Under the pieces are notes generated by a model, which did no database searches, had not been told where the DNA came from, and worked only from the letters and a program-made list of their open reading frames with translations. DNA of 64,000 nucleotides from Taiwanofungus camphoratus (lineage: Eukaryota > Basidiomycota > Agaricomycetes > Polyporales > Taiwanofungaceae), in contig CP021221.1 in NCBI GenBank assembly GCA_003999685.1, positions 3,100,001 to 3,164,000 of the forward strand, read 5' to 3'. Numbering within the stretch: the first letter of the stretch is position 1; each line of letters opens with the position of its first letter. Shown in pieces: positions 50,400 to 62,312 of this stretch. The position numbers were made by a program, and so were the translations under genes.

Positions 50400-50930
50400 C
50401 GCCAACGCAGATCAACGTCGTGAACGACCAGAGCTTGAAGCTCGCAACGACCGTTGCGCGCGCGCTCGCAGATGCGCTTCCCGGGGACCGAGATGCCCCT
50501 TGGATCTTCAAGACGGCCTCCTGCCCCCTGCTCGCGGGACGTCGATATGTATACATATTGCGATCCCGGCCTTGCGTTTGGCCCATATCGTGGTCAGATG
50601 ATAGTGTACCTTCAGCAACTTCATAGACAACAGAGGTCGAAGCTCGCAACGACCATTGCGCTCGCAGGTGCACTTCCCGGGGACCGAGATGCCCTTTGAA
50701 TCTTCTAGACGGCCTTCTGCCCCCTGCTCGCGGGACGTCGATATGTATATATATTGCCATCCCGGCCTCGCTTTTCGCCCATATCATGGTCAGATGCTAG
50801 TGTACGTTCAGCACCTTTATAGACAACGAGAAGCTCGAAACTCACAACCGTCGTCCTGCCTGCAGATGCCCTTTCGATCTTCAACATAGCCTCCTGCCCC
50901 TGCTCGCGGGACGTCGATATCTCGATTCTG
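50400..50930. repeat. Minisatellite, unit C
   Basis: Monomers anchored at 50531, 50727 and 50903 (196 and 176 bp apart). Confidence 0.8.
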
Positions 50931-50934
50931 CGTT

Positions 50935-51070
50935 GCCTCGATTAGAACGGTTGGACAGGACGATCGAGTTCCCGTTGCCAAATGAGACGGCCCGCGCCTG
51001 CATCCTTGAAATACACGCGCGAAAGATGTCTGTCTCCCTCAATGTTAACTACGAGGAGCTTGCTCGATGT
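50935..51070 (+). pseudogene. RPT5: Rpt5 fragment (copy C)
   Basis: [20 protein letters not shown] to VNYEELARC. One Lys changed to Thr relative to copies A, B and D; relic exon. Confidence 0.72.
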
Positions 51071-54000
51071 CCTTGTCGATGCGCGCATTGAGAATGAACG
51101 TCTAGACGAAACACATACAAAACGAATATAGACGTTGCGACAGTGGCCTCGCTTTCGGCCCACATTGTGATGGTTCCCCCTCTCCGCAAGAATACTCCGT
51201 TCGAGTCCAATCCAGGCCGCGAGAGATTGAGAGCGCATGCCTTTGCCAGGTTTGCGTGCAAACACGGTTGACCCTGATCTTGACCCCTACCTCCTACCCT
51301 CCTCTGCCTCCGCGGTGTGCACTGCGCTCGCAGTCGCGGCGCTGTGGCGGAACCTCATAGCGCACGCGGCCGTGGACGTAGAGATTGTCATTAGGGGATC
51401 ACGCGCAAAGATGGCAGAGCAGCTGGAGCAGATACTGGCTCTGCGTGCTGCGAACATGACCGTGCGCAAGCTGCTGTGAAGAGATGTCGGCCGTGGGGGC
51501 GGGATGGACAGTGCGAGAAGCACGAGTGGTTGGTGCACGCTGGTCTGGTCTGTTCGTCGCTCTCGCTTTTCGCAGCGAAATGTCTTTTCAAGGCCCCATA
51601 AGTACTCCCAGCAGTGTGCCTCTACGTTTTCGATGACCCCTGCTCTAAATCACCGTTAGCACACTTTCCGCAGTGAGAGATCAAAACCACTCACCCTCCC
51701 AGTACGTGGTTCAACATAGCCTTTTGCCCCTGCTCGCGGGACGTCGATATGTATAGACATTGCAATAATGACCTTACTTTCAGTCCGTGTCGTGTTCTTC
51801 TATAGCCACAGACTATAGCATTTCCGACTGGCATTACGAAGGCATAGCAGAGACGTGACGACGTCGGACTGCGACACCCTCTTATACCTTCATAATTATG
51901 CCGTTGCGCAATGGTTGCTACGAGTGACTTGACCGAACATTCCATCATATGTTGCATAACGTACATGATGTATAGCCATTGTAAACTGTTTTTACGTCTG
52001 ATCAAATCATTCATATATGAAGCGTGAACATTTCCGCCACCGGTTCTCGTGTGAATTTGGTTACTCTGGCGGTTTTGGCGGCGTCACCGTGTGACCGAGT
52101 CCATGATACTACCGACCCGACCGTTATCTTATCTGCAAGCAGTTCCGTCTCGAAACATGAGATGGAGCTGCAGACAATACTTATGTCTCAGAAAGAGTGT
52201 AAATGGCTGTCTGAGAATGTTCAGAATGTCAGCCCACAACCAAATTGACACCAAGTTTAAGAAGGTAGTTCGTAGCAATTGCCTGTGAGCACAGGAGGTC
52301 AATTGGCCGACCTTCAATCGAGCTTTCTCGCTGCGCAAAGCTCAATCCTCGGGTCTCAAATTTCTGTATACCAATTGCAATGTAGATGAAACTGTCTATT
52401 AAATTACATGTGCCCCCATTTGCAGTGTGCTACAATATACTGACTGACTTGAAGCCGTGTGCATGCCTTCGGCCTAATTTCGAGCACAAAACAACAGAAT
52501 GTTGGTGCAGCACTCGGAATTCAATCGACGCTCGTTCGTTCGCACTCTCTGGGACAATCTAATCAACGACGATCCCAGATAAGTCACGTCTGGGAGTCTC
52601 TCGCCATTTCGCCGTGATTCCGGGTCCACAACCATATCCTAGGGTGAGGATTTTTTTATTACAGGTATGCGAGTCTGAGGACAATATCTACGCAATCGAG
52701 GTGAGTGCGCATACTTTTCCGCTGCATGAAACTCTATGCTAATCTATTCAATTTTGTCTTTTGCCCTTTTCTGCGGAGCTGCGCTTCCATCCTTACAATA
52801 CTAGGTATTTACGGCCTCCCCGTTCCGTCATGGCTACAGCAGGGAGCTCCCTATCCATTAACGCAAATTGAGATGAAATTGTGTACCCACTGACTGTCTG
52901 TATTCCTGACACATTATTCCTTCACAAGCCCGTCATCTGCATGTACTCATCATTACTGCCGTCAAGATTCCAAGTTGCAGGCAAGTTTACCCAGCCGCGT
53001 CGTTTCGTATTTTCGAAATACGAACTTTCGCGAGTAATAGCCGCCGCTGAGGTACGCGAAGGTTCGCGCGCGCAACGCTACGTTGCTTTCTCAGACTGTC
53101 TCATCTATTCTTACCCTTCCGTAGAATCCTGCACCGCCAGCGGCGCATCACGGTTCTCTGCGCTGCAACGAAAGGTTTGCCGTTGCAGACCTGGATGAAG
53201 CTGACTGGCCATCTCTCCTATCCAGGGATCTTCTCGATCCCGCACTCGTTCATTCAGGTCCTCGTCATCAAACTGTCCTCGGGCCTGTTCAAAAGCCTAC
53301 CAAGGTATCCCGCTGACTGACTGCAGAATTCCGGCTCCCGGGTATTTCGTGCATGAATTCTAGCGGCTAGGTGCGCGTTACGATCACGGTTGCGATGTGG
53401 GATATGTCCTGCTTACCAAACTGTTTTACTTTCATCCATCCTCTATGACCCTGCATGTCCACCAGCCTGAGCAGAATATGGTCAGGATTCGACTGTACGA
53501 GCGCAGACGTACCTTCCAGGTACGTGATCTCTCGTCTCGCGGCGGTTCTCTTGCTCACTGTGGTGGGCATTCGCCGTTAGTCTTCGCAGGTATGATGTTC
53601 CTCCGTTTCAGCGGGAGGAGACATCTTCCGCTCGTTTCGCTTGTAGCGAAGCTTCGCTAACGATTGCGCTTGGTCCGATCGAGTACGTACGTGTGATTTC
53701 CCGTCTCCCGTGCGTCCTTCCCCACCCCATTCTCCGTTGCCCTTTCCGAGGCTGACGCGCTACGGAGATGCAGCGGCCACTTTCGCCCGTCTTCCCTGCA
53801 AGCGAGGACCCGAGCGTGGACAGCTCGTCGTCACCAGGGCACCGCGCCGCGTAGCCTCTAGCGGGATGACGAGAGCCGCGCAGGGACGCCGGGCGAGCGA
53901 ATGCGAGATGGGCGGCGTTTCTCGTCTCTCGCCTCCGTGGGTATTCGTTTCGCCTGGTTGGATGGAGGATGGGGTCGGCGTACCGGGGCGGAGTTGGAAG

Positions 54001-55370
54001 GAGGAGGATTGGGGTATAAAGCGGTGGGTGTTCTTGCCGTTCTCTTCTTCCGTCCCCTTTCCAGTCCGTCCTGTTTACCCTCCATTTTCTCCTCTCCCTG
54101 TCTTCTCCCCGCATCTCGATCAGGCTTACCTCAATCATGCCAACACTCACCATGCTTCCATCATGGAGCACCTTCCACGCAGTTCACCGTCGATGAGGTA
54201 AGGAAGATACCTGTATTTCCGTCAATCTATGTACTGACATGTCTGCTACCTACCTGCACCATGCTCCCCATTCGCGATGCGGCCGCGTCGCTTGACTGCG
54301 CTCACCGTTCGTGAGCGTCCGAACGCGTTCATCGCGCGATCCTCACGGTAGCGAGGATGCCAGTGCCGTCGACTGCCCGCCTGACCACTCGCCCGACCGC
54401 TCACTCGATCGCTCGCCCTTCGCCTCGCTCTCGATCACTTTCTCCCTCCGCTTCACGCATCACGGAGCGTCAAGACCACAGGTACGTACCGGTTCGTCTG
54501 AGCCGGCCCGCCGCCGAACTCACTCTGCCGTTCCTCAGGTTCCAGACATCGCGCTCGCCGCGTGAGCGGCTCCGTTGGCAGGGGGGGCGGGCACAAAAGC
54601 GTGGAGGAAGGCGGTGGTGGCAGTATCATAGAAAGAAGTAGATTACCGTAGCGTAGCGTAGTTACCCTCTCGGTCGTGCACAGGTACGGCGGGTGGTGCG
54701 TTGCGGCACTCGCGCCGTGTTCGTTCTCGGCCAGCCAGCCGAGACCCAGTGGTGATATTTGAGGGGGAAAGACGGGCATGGTGATCCCGTCCGTCCCCCA
54801 TTCCTCGAGCGCGCCGAGGCGCTCGCAGCTCGTACGGGGCGCAGTGTCGGTAGCTATGCGGCTTCGCCGAGGGAAACCGCACCAAGCCCGGGTCTGCGCC
54901 GTTCGCAAGTGGGCGGGATAGTTGCTGGTGGCAACTGGCTTACTGCACGTGAAACGGCGAGCGGGGACCAGCCGCGAGCAGCATCGGTACCGCCAGGACG
55001 AGTGCCCCGAGAACGGCAGATGGCGGACGTCGGACGCTGGGAGCAGGATTCGGCGAGCCGGGAGCAAGGCTGGGATGACGTACCTAGCGGCACATCCAAC
55101 CCACGGCCGTGTCACGCTGGGCGTTGACGTCAAACGCCGTTCGTCATCGGCCTGCCAGAGAAGGCACGGGCGCTGACTGGCATTGCACGCGGATAGTCTG
55201 CGCGCGACGCTGGAATTCGTCAGCGCGTGAGGCCGTGCGCCGTTTGCGAACGTGCTGCGTTTGAGACGGTTGCCAGTCGCGAGCCGTGGACAGCTGGATG
55301 AGATAGGCCGTGGGCGGTATCGTGGCGCACGGATCGCGGACGGTGGGCAGAGGGGAAGGGGATACTGTCA

Positions 55371-56402
55371 GCACCGTCTCACCCTCAACGCCTGCTGCTC
55401 GATCGCGGTCCCCGGCCCGCGCTTCTCGAAGAGATTCGCAAGCGCGCCCACCAGCGCGGAGCATCATCGCCGCGTTCGCTTGCACAGCCACGCCTGGTGC
55501 GTCTGCGCGCCCGTCAAGAGGCGCGGGCCGTGGCCTGCTCGGCGTCGTCAGGGAAGGGAGAGTCCGGGGAAGGGGACGCGGAATGGAGAAGGGTGTGGCG
55601 GAGGAGCGAGCGCGAGCGGGTGGAGTCGGCGCGCCGCGGCCTGGGCTCGGGGGAAGCGCGTTGAGGACGAATCTGTAGAGGGCGGCGAACGAGTCTGGGG
55701 TCAAGGGCACGAGGGTGGTGGTGAGATGACGAGGCGCTACGGGTGATAAACGGAGGCGCACCGAGCACGGCTGCGAACCTGACGGACTCGGGCCCGAACG
55801 CTGCATGCTGTATGAGCGCAAGGCACGTCTCGGTCAGTACACGCGGACGGAGAGACGTCGTGAGAGAGGTGGATCGTTCCGATAAGAACGGCGCAGTCGC
55901 TCGCTCTGCCCGCTGAGAGAGCGAAATGACGTAGCTCGTCTCAGTTGACGGGCTCTCTCGGCAGATCCGCGCTGTGTGCACACATGGGGACACTCACCTC
56001 GGCACGTTGTCGATTCAGGTCATGCGCAGGATCGGATTGACACCCGGGCGAATAGCGAACGCCAAGCCGCCCACCCCTGGCGTTTGACAGCGCAAAGACG
56101 TCAAGATTCGCGACGCTGGAAAAGGCTGGGGGACGTACCGAGGCCGCCCCTTCCGCCATGCTCGAGACACTCCCACTGGTCCTGCAGCTCGACGGGCCGC
56201 TCGCCCCTGTCGCGTCAGACGATCTTGCGGGCCTCGCCGAGGCGCTCCCCTTAGTTTGCGAGTGCGACGGGGTTGTCGAACGAGGCCATGGCGCGCACTT
56301 GGGGGCGAATCCGAGGAAGGAGGGCGTGCGCGACAGGCCGGGTGCCTGGTCCGGGTCCGGGGAAAGCGGGGAAAGCGGCGTGGTGGCGTTGCGGGGAGCC
56401 AT
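55371..56402 (-). pseudogene. TMEM135 N-terminal-domain-like gene, decayed (copy D)
   Basis: From ATG 56402: MAPRNATTPLSPLSP, then the same two-base insertion as copy B1 (reading FAPKCAPWPR) shifts the frame. GLAFAIRPGVNPILRMT, TCLALIQHAAFGPESV and SFAALYRFVLNALP are still readable. The 3' part is frameshifted and truncated. Confidence 0.78.
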
Positions 56403-57001
56403 GGTGCGCTTGGGGAGTCGGTTGCGGCTGGGCAGGGGGAGCGCGAAGAGCAAGAGCGCCTGTGGCAGCGTGACGTCTGGTTGGCTTGGGGCGCGACTAG
56501 TGATGTGGGGGAACTCACCTGGGCGTGGCTGCAGTCTCTCTCGAGCCAGCGCGGGGACAAGGATGGTTGCCGGAGACGGTGCCAGACACGAGGCGTGCAA
56601 TATGAGAGGTGGCGTCAGTGCTGCTTGAGAGATGCTGTCGAGATAAGCGCCCAACAGGCGCTGGGTGCGTTGGCTGAGAAGAACGACGATGCTGGAGACG
56701 AAACACCGAGAGCGCTGCGGCCACGCTCGTTCAGTGTGCATTTCCCTGCCCTACGTCTCTGTCCTCCTGAGCACTCTGCACACACGGCAAGGCTTCCACC
56801 CGCTCTAAGGCCGTCTGCGGCGGGGGAGCGTGTTTCCCGCGTGCCTATCGACAGCTGCAGGCCTGACCACGACAAGAATAGCGGCGTCTGACAGCGAATC
56901 ACACTCGGATCGTCGACGAACGTGGCTGCCGTCCGCCCCGCCGAAGCCCTCCCTTGACGCCTCCCCTGCGCGTTTGTCACCGATGTGACCTGACACGAGC
57001 C

Positions 57002-58320
57002 ATGTCGAAGCAACAGAGCCAGCTCCTCCCCGACGCTTATAGCCGCAGCAGGAGCGCGAGGGGCATCAAGACTCTCGGTGCGTACCCTGCTCTGATCTGG
57101 ACGAGGCGCACGCTCTGCGGCAAGATGTCGAGTCTCTTTCTCATCTGCGTGTCGTTCTACGTCTTTTGCGCGTACGTGACGCTGGTCGCGTCCAAGCCCG
57201 ACTCGCGCTCTGGCAGGCAGCAGCCCACGACGTCGGGCGGGTTCGCTCTGCCGGAGAGCGCACACAGCTGGGCGATGTACACGCCGTACTACCCGCTGGA
57301 CGACTACGTGCCTCCGCCACAGGACTGCGAGATTGTCCAGGTGAGCGTCGTGTGCGGTCTGCGTCGATCGATCGCGATCGTCCGCGGTGCAGAGTCGTGG
57401 TCCGCGGACGTATCGGGGCATTGCCCTTGCATTTCATATTGACGATCGCCGGTCATGTCACAGGTCAACATCGTACGTCATACGCTATCTCGTAGATACA
57501 CCGCATCGACTGAAGCTTCCGCCAGCTGCAAAGACACGGCGCCCGGTACCCGACGAAATCGGCCAGCAAGGCGATCAAGAAGGCACTGAAGAAGCTGCAG
57601 GGCGCAAAGAACTTTACGGACCCCCAGATGTATTTCCTCCACAACTTCACCTACTCGCTCGGCAAAGACGACCTGGTGCCGTTCGGGGCTGCAGAGTGAG
57701 CGTGGTCCTGCTACGATCGGGCGGTGGACTGACGGAGGCCACATAGGTCGTACGACGCCGGCGAGCAGGCGTTCTGGCGGTACGCGGATCTGATGAGCGA
57801 AGAGAAGCTGCCGTTCGTGCGGGCTTCGAGCAAACAGCGGGTGGTGGATTCGGCGACGAACTGGACAGCAGGTATGTTGACGTCGTCAAGTTGATGGCCC
57901 GGCTCACGTCGTAGGAAGGATTCGCGGCGGCCAGCCACCAGGAATACGCGCCGGTCGTGTCGGTCATCCTGTCGGAAAGCGTAGGTCGGTCTCGCGCCAT
58001 CTCACACACAGCCGGCACTCACGCACGCATAGGCCAACGACACCCTGGACGACGCGAACTGCCCGAACGCCGGGTCAGCGGACGCACAGGACGCGGCGTG
58101 GCAGGCGGTGTACGCGCCGAACATCACCGCGGCGCTCAACGCGTACGCACCGGGGGCGGACCTGGACGACGACGACACGGGGAGCCTGATGAGCCTGTGC
58201 CCGTTCGAGACGGTGGCCAAGATGGGACGGAGCGGGTTCTGCGGGCTGTTCGAGCAGCTGGGGGCGTTCGCTGGGTACGAGTACGCGGGCGATGGAGGTG
58301 GAGGTGGAGTGGGGTGTTGA
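57002..58320 (+). CDS. Truncated phytase-like histidine acid phosphatase, reference copy (D)
   Basis: Family enzymes release phosphate from phytate outside the cell. Exons 57002-57340, 57464-57472, 57526-57695, 57747-57871, 57919-57980 and 58033-58320 total 993 nt, 330 aa, all GT-AG, no internal stop. Residues: hydrophobic segment near 42-65 (signal or membrane anchor); MYTPYYPLDDYVPPPQDCEI; VNI from a 9-nt microexon; LQRHGARYPT active-site motif near 117-126; FTDPQMYFLHNFTYSLGKDD; FVRASSKQRVVDSATNWTAG; CPNAGSADAQDAAWQAVYAP; MSLCPFETVAKM. It then ends in GGGGGVGC, where the family continues to the HD proton-donor motif. The frame is kept in four copies, but lack of the HD part argues against normal activity. 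Confidence 0.9.
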
Positions 58321-59479
58321 GGGGGCGTGGGATGGTTACGTTTCGAAGAGAGGATTGGTGTGCATGGAGGTTAGGGTCAAAAACAGGTAAGTCCACGACG
58401 GTTTTTGGCTATGTCCACTGACATGGCTTCCCCTCCCCGCAGGGACACTCCGTTTTTATCATTTCCAGGGGGGCACAGAAGATGTCCCCCCTGGTAGAGC
58501 TAAATAAAGATGCAAGTCCTCGACGGTTTCAGACTCCGTGGACTTGCATGACTTCCCCTCCCCGCTGACCCGGGGCATAGATGACGTGGCCCCCCCGGTA
58601 AGTCCAGATCCATTCTGGCCTCTGTTCACTTACGCGGCTTCCCCTCCCCGCAGGAGCACTCCAATCCACGCCGCAAAAGATCTGCCTTGGCTGCCAAAGG
58701 GAACAGCATGGCCGAAACCCTAATCTAGGGTTTATCGCTCTCAGCGGAACGCCTTCTGGAGGTCCCGTAAGTACTCCCAGCGACAATCGAGCACTGCTCT
58801 AACTCACCGTTAGCGCGCTTTCCACAACAATCGAGATCAGAACGACTCACCCTCCCGGTAGGCAGTGCCTTGTCTTCAACAGTTGCGGCGCAGGACAGGC
58901 ACAGATTGGTACGTGCTTCCCTCTTCATCCGCTTGTTTCTTGTGGCGGAACGTCGTTTGAGGGTTTCGTAAGTACTGCTTCGAATCGTGCTTAATACACC
59001 GCGCGCACAACGATTGAGGTCGAAATCACTCACCAGATGGTTCCAGATAGCCGATACCCCGTCACAGGCCTTGTTTTCCACGGTGCAGGACAGGCCTCAG
59101 AATCGTGCGTGCTGCCCCGCCAGTTCGAAACGCCATATGCCATTGATAATCCACCCTTAGGTCAGTGTTTTCTGCAAGAAATCACCATCCGTGACGCAGC
59201 GGATGTCCCGGAACATAAAGTTCTGGCTCGCATCACAGTTAGCCCACTCGACGCGAAGATCGTGATCGAAACGACTTACCCCCCTCCTTCAAAATTCCTC
59301 CTCCTGACCTTGTGCATGCATGGCAAGCACGCCGCACACCTAGATGTACGTTAATAAAGGTAAACCAATGACATCTTTATTTCTAATGCTTACCCCTCGC
59401 GGGCAACCGAGTGAGATCAACCTGCATGACGTCAATGTGCGCGCCCTATCAACCACGATCATCGCCAACGCAGATCAAC

Positions 59480-59966
59480 GTTGTGAACGACGGGAGCTTG
59501 AAGCTCGCAACGACCGTTGCGCGCGCGCTCGCAGATGCGCTTCCCGGGGACCGAGATGCCCTTTGGATCTTCTAGACGGCCTCCTACCCCCTGCTCGCGG
59601 GACGTCGATATGTATACATATTGCCATCCCGGCCTTGCTTTTCGCCCATATTGTGGTCAGATGATAGTGTACGTTCAGCAACTTTATACACAACGGAGCT
59701 TGAAGCTCGCAACGACCATTGCGCTCGCAGGTGCGCTTCCCAGGGACCGAGATGCCCCTTGGATCTTCAAGACGGCCTTCCGCCCCCTGCTCGCGGGACG
59801 TCGATATGTATATATATTGCGATCCCGGCCTCGCTTTTCGCCCATATCGTGGTCAGATGCTAGTGTACGTTCAGCAACTTTGTAGACGACGAGAAGCTCG
59901 AAGCTCACAACCGTCGTCCTGCCTGCAGATGCCCTTTCGATCTTCAACATAGCCTCCTGCCCCTGC
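59480..59966. repeat. Minisatellite, unit D
   Basis: Monomers anchored at 59594, 59790 and 59966 (196 and 176 bp apart). Confidence 0.8.
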
Positions 59967-59995
59967 TCGCGGGACGTCGATATCTCGATTCTGCG

Positions 59996-60132
59996 TTGCT
60001 CCGATTAGAACGGTTGGACAGGAAGATCGAGTTCCCGTTGCCAAACGAGACGGCCCGCGCCTGCATCCTTGAAATACACGCGCAAAAGATGTCTGTCTCC
60101 CTCAACGTTAACTACGAGGAGCTTGCTCAATG
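59996..60132 (+). pseudogene. RPT5: Rpt5 fragment (copy D)
   Basis: [20 protein letters not shown] to VNYEELAQC; relic exon directly behind the minisatellite, as in every unit. Confidence 0.75.
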
Positions 60133-61321
60133 TCCTTGTCGACGTGCGCATTGGGGACGAACGTCTAGACGAAACGCATACGAAACAAATATAGACGTTG
60201 CAACGGTGGCCTTGCTTTTGGCCCATATTGTGATGGTTTCCCGTCTCCATAAGAACACTCCGTTCGAATCCAATCCAGGCCGCGAAAGATCGAGAGCGCG
60301 TGGACCCTGATCTTGACCCCTATCTCCTACCCCCCTCTGCCTCCGCAGTGTGCACTGCGCTCGCAGTCGCGGCGCTACGACGGAACCTCACAGCGCATGC
60401 GATGGTGGACGTGGAGATTGTCGTTGGAGGATCGCGTGCAAAGATGGTGGAGCAGCTGGAGCGGATACTGCCTCTGCGTGCTGCGAACATGACCGTGCGC
60501 AAGCTGCTGTGAAGAGATGTCGGCCGTGGGGGCGGGATGGACAGTGCGAGAAGCGCAAGTGGTTGGTGCACGCTGGTCTGATCTGTTCGTCGCTCTCGCT
60601 TTTCGCAGCGAAATGTCTTTTCAAGGCCCCATAAGTATTCCCAGCAGTGTGCTCTACGTTTTCGATGACCCCTGCTCTAAATCACCATTAGCACACTTTT
60701 CGCAGTGAGAGATCAGAACCACTCACCCTCCCAGTACGTGGTTCAACGTAGCCTCTGCCCCCTGCTCGCGGGACATCGATATGTATAGACATTGCAATAC
60801 TGACCTTACTTTCGGTCCGTGTCATGTTCTTCTATAGACTATAGCATTTCCGACTGGCATTACGAAGGCATAGCAGAGACGTGACGACGTCGGACTGCGA
60901 CACCCTCTTATACCTTCATAATTATGCCATTGCGCAATGGTTGCTACGAGTGACTTGACCGAACATTCCATCATATGTTGCATAACGTACATAATGTATA
61001 GCCATTGTAAACTGTTTTTACGTCTGATCAAATCATTCATATATGAAGCGTGAACGTTTCCGCCACCGGTTCTCGTGTGAATTTGGTTACTCTGGCGGTT
61101 TCGGCGGCGTCACCGTGTGACCGAGTCCATGATACTACCGACCCGACCGTTATCTTATCTGCAAGCAGTTCCGTCTCGAAACATGAGATGGAGCTGCAGA
61201 CAATACTTATGTCTGAGAAAGAGTGTAAATGGCTGTCTGAGAATGTTCAGAATGTCAGCCCACAACCAAATTGACACCAAGTTTAAGAAGGTAGTTCGTA
61301 GCAATTGCCTGTGAGCACAGG

Positions 61322-61372
61322 AGGTCGATTGGCCGACCTTCGATTGAGCTTTCTCGCTGCGCAAAGCTCAAT
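61322..61372. repeat. Pair of adjacent hairpins in unit tail
   Basis: AGGTCG/CGACCT arms (61322-61339) followed by perfect 10-bp arms ATTGAGCTTT/AAAGCTCAAT (61343-61352, 61363-61372) with a 10-nt loop. Conserved in every unit: near 28913-28963 (A), 42701-42751 (B) and 52299-52349 (C, first hairpin weakened). Confidence 0.7.
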
Positions 61373-62016
61373 CCTCGGGTCTCAAATATCTGTATACCAA
61401 TTGCAATGTAGATGAAACTGTCTATTAAATTACATGTGCCCCCATTTGCAGTGTGCTACAATATACTGACTGACTTGAAGCCGTGTGCATGCCTTTGGCC
61501 TAATTTCGAGCACAAAACAAAAGAATGCTGGTGCAGCACTCGGAATTCAATCGACGCTTGTTCGTTCGCACTCTCTGGGACAATCTAATCAACGACGATC
61601 CCAGATAAGTCACGTCTGGGAGTCTCTCGCCATTTCGCCGTGATTCCGGGTCCACAACCATATCCTAGGGTGAGGATTTTTTTATTACAGGTATGCGAGT
61701 CTGAGGACAATATCTTCACAATCGAGGTAAGTGTGCATACTTTTCCGCTGCATGAAACTGTGCTAATCTGTTCAATTTTGTCTTTTGCCTTTTTCCGCGG
61801 AGCTGCGCTCCTGTCCTTACAATACTAGGTATTACGGCCTCCCCGTTCTATCACGGCTACAGCAGGGAGCTCTCTATCCATTAATGCAAATTGAGATGAA
61901 ATGTACCCACTGACTGTCCTGATACATTATTCCTCCACAAGCCCGTTGTCTGCATGTACTCATCATTACTGCCATCAAGATTCCATGTTGCAGGCAAGTT
62001 TACCCAGCCGCGTCGT

Positions 62017-62037
62017 TTCGTATTTTCGAAATACGAA
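62017..62037. repeat. 21-bp near-perfect palindrome
   Basis: Arms TTCGTATTT and AAATACGAA around TCG. Present in all unit tails, followed by TTTCGCGAG. Confidence 0.7.
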
Positions 62038-62312
62038 CTTTCGCGAGTAATAGCCGCCGCTGAGGTACGCGAAGGTTCGCGCGCGCAACGCTACGTTGCT
62101 TTCTCAGACTGTCTCATCTATTCTTACCCTTCCGTAGAATCCTGCACCGCCAGCGGCGCACCACGGTTCTCTGCGCTGCAACGGAACGTTTGCCGTTGCA
62201 GACCTGGACGAAGTTTCCTGGCCGTCTCGTATCTGGGGACCTTCTCGATCCTGCACTCGTTCATTCGGGTCCTCGTCATCAAACTATCCCCGGGCCTGTT
62301 CAAAAGCCTACC

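Larger units (their letters stand above)
43693..53301. repeat. Tandem unit C, 9.6 kb, fullest unit
   Basis: Keeps every segment: leader 43693-45793 (TATA box 44436-44441, no recognised gene), TMEM135-like gene, phytase-like gene, intron-like blocks 48758-49438, the unidentified gene without the transposon, minisatellite, Rpt5 fragment, and tail 51071-53301 (hairpins; a 74-codon frame at 52024-52248 not preserved as protein). It shares with unit E an insertion containing CGGACAGAGGTACGTTATGA in the leader that A, B and D lack. Confidence 0.9.
53302..62312. repeat. Tandem unit D, 9.0 kb
   Basis: Leader 53302-55370 with TATA box 54015-54020 and no recognised gene; TMEM135-like and phytase-like genes; 58321-59480 with intron-like blocks, telomere-motif palindrome 58715-58733 and shortened remnants of the unidentified gene; minisatellite; Rpt5 fragment; tail 60133-62312 with hairpins at 61322-61372 and a 21-bp palindrome at 62017-62037. 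It lacks the 0.6 kb kept in A and C. Confidence 0.9.

Noticed and set aside
53302-62312. The 9-kb unit as a Helitron
   Set aside because: No 5' TC and 3' hairpin-CTRR pair could be found at the unit boundaries and no Rep/helicase gene is present; a plain tandem array explains the data.
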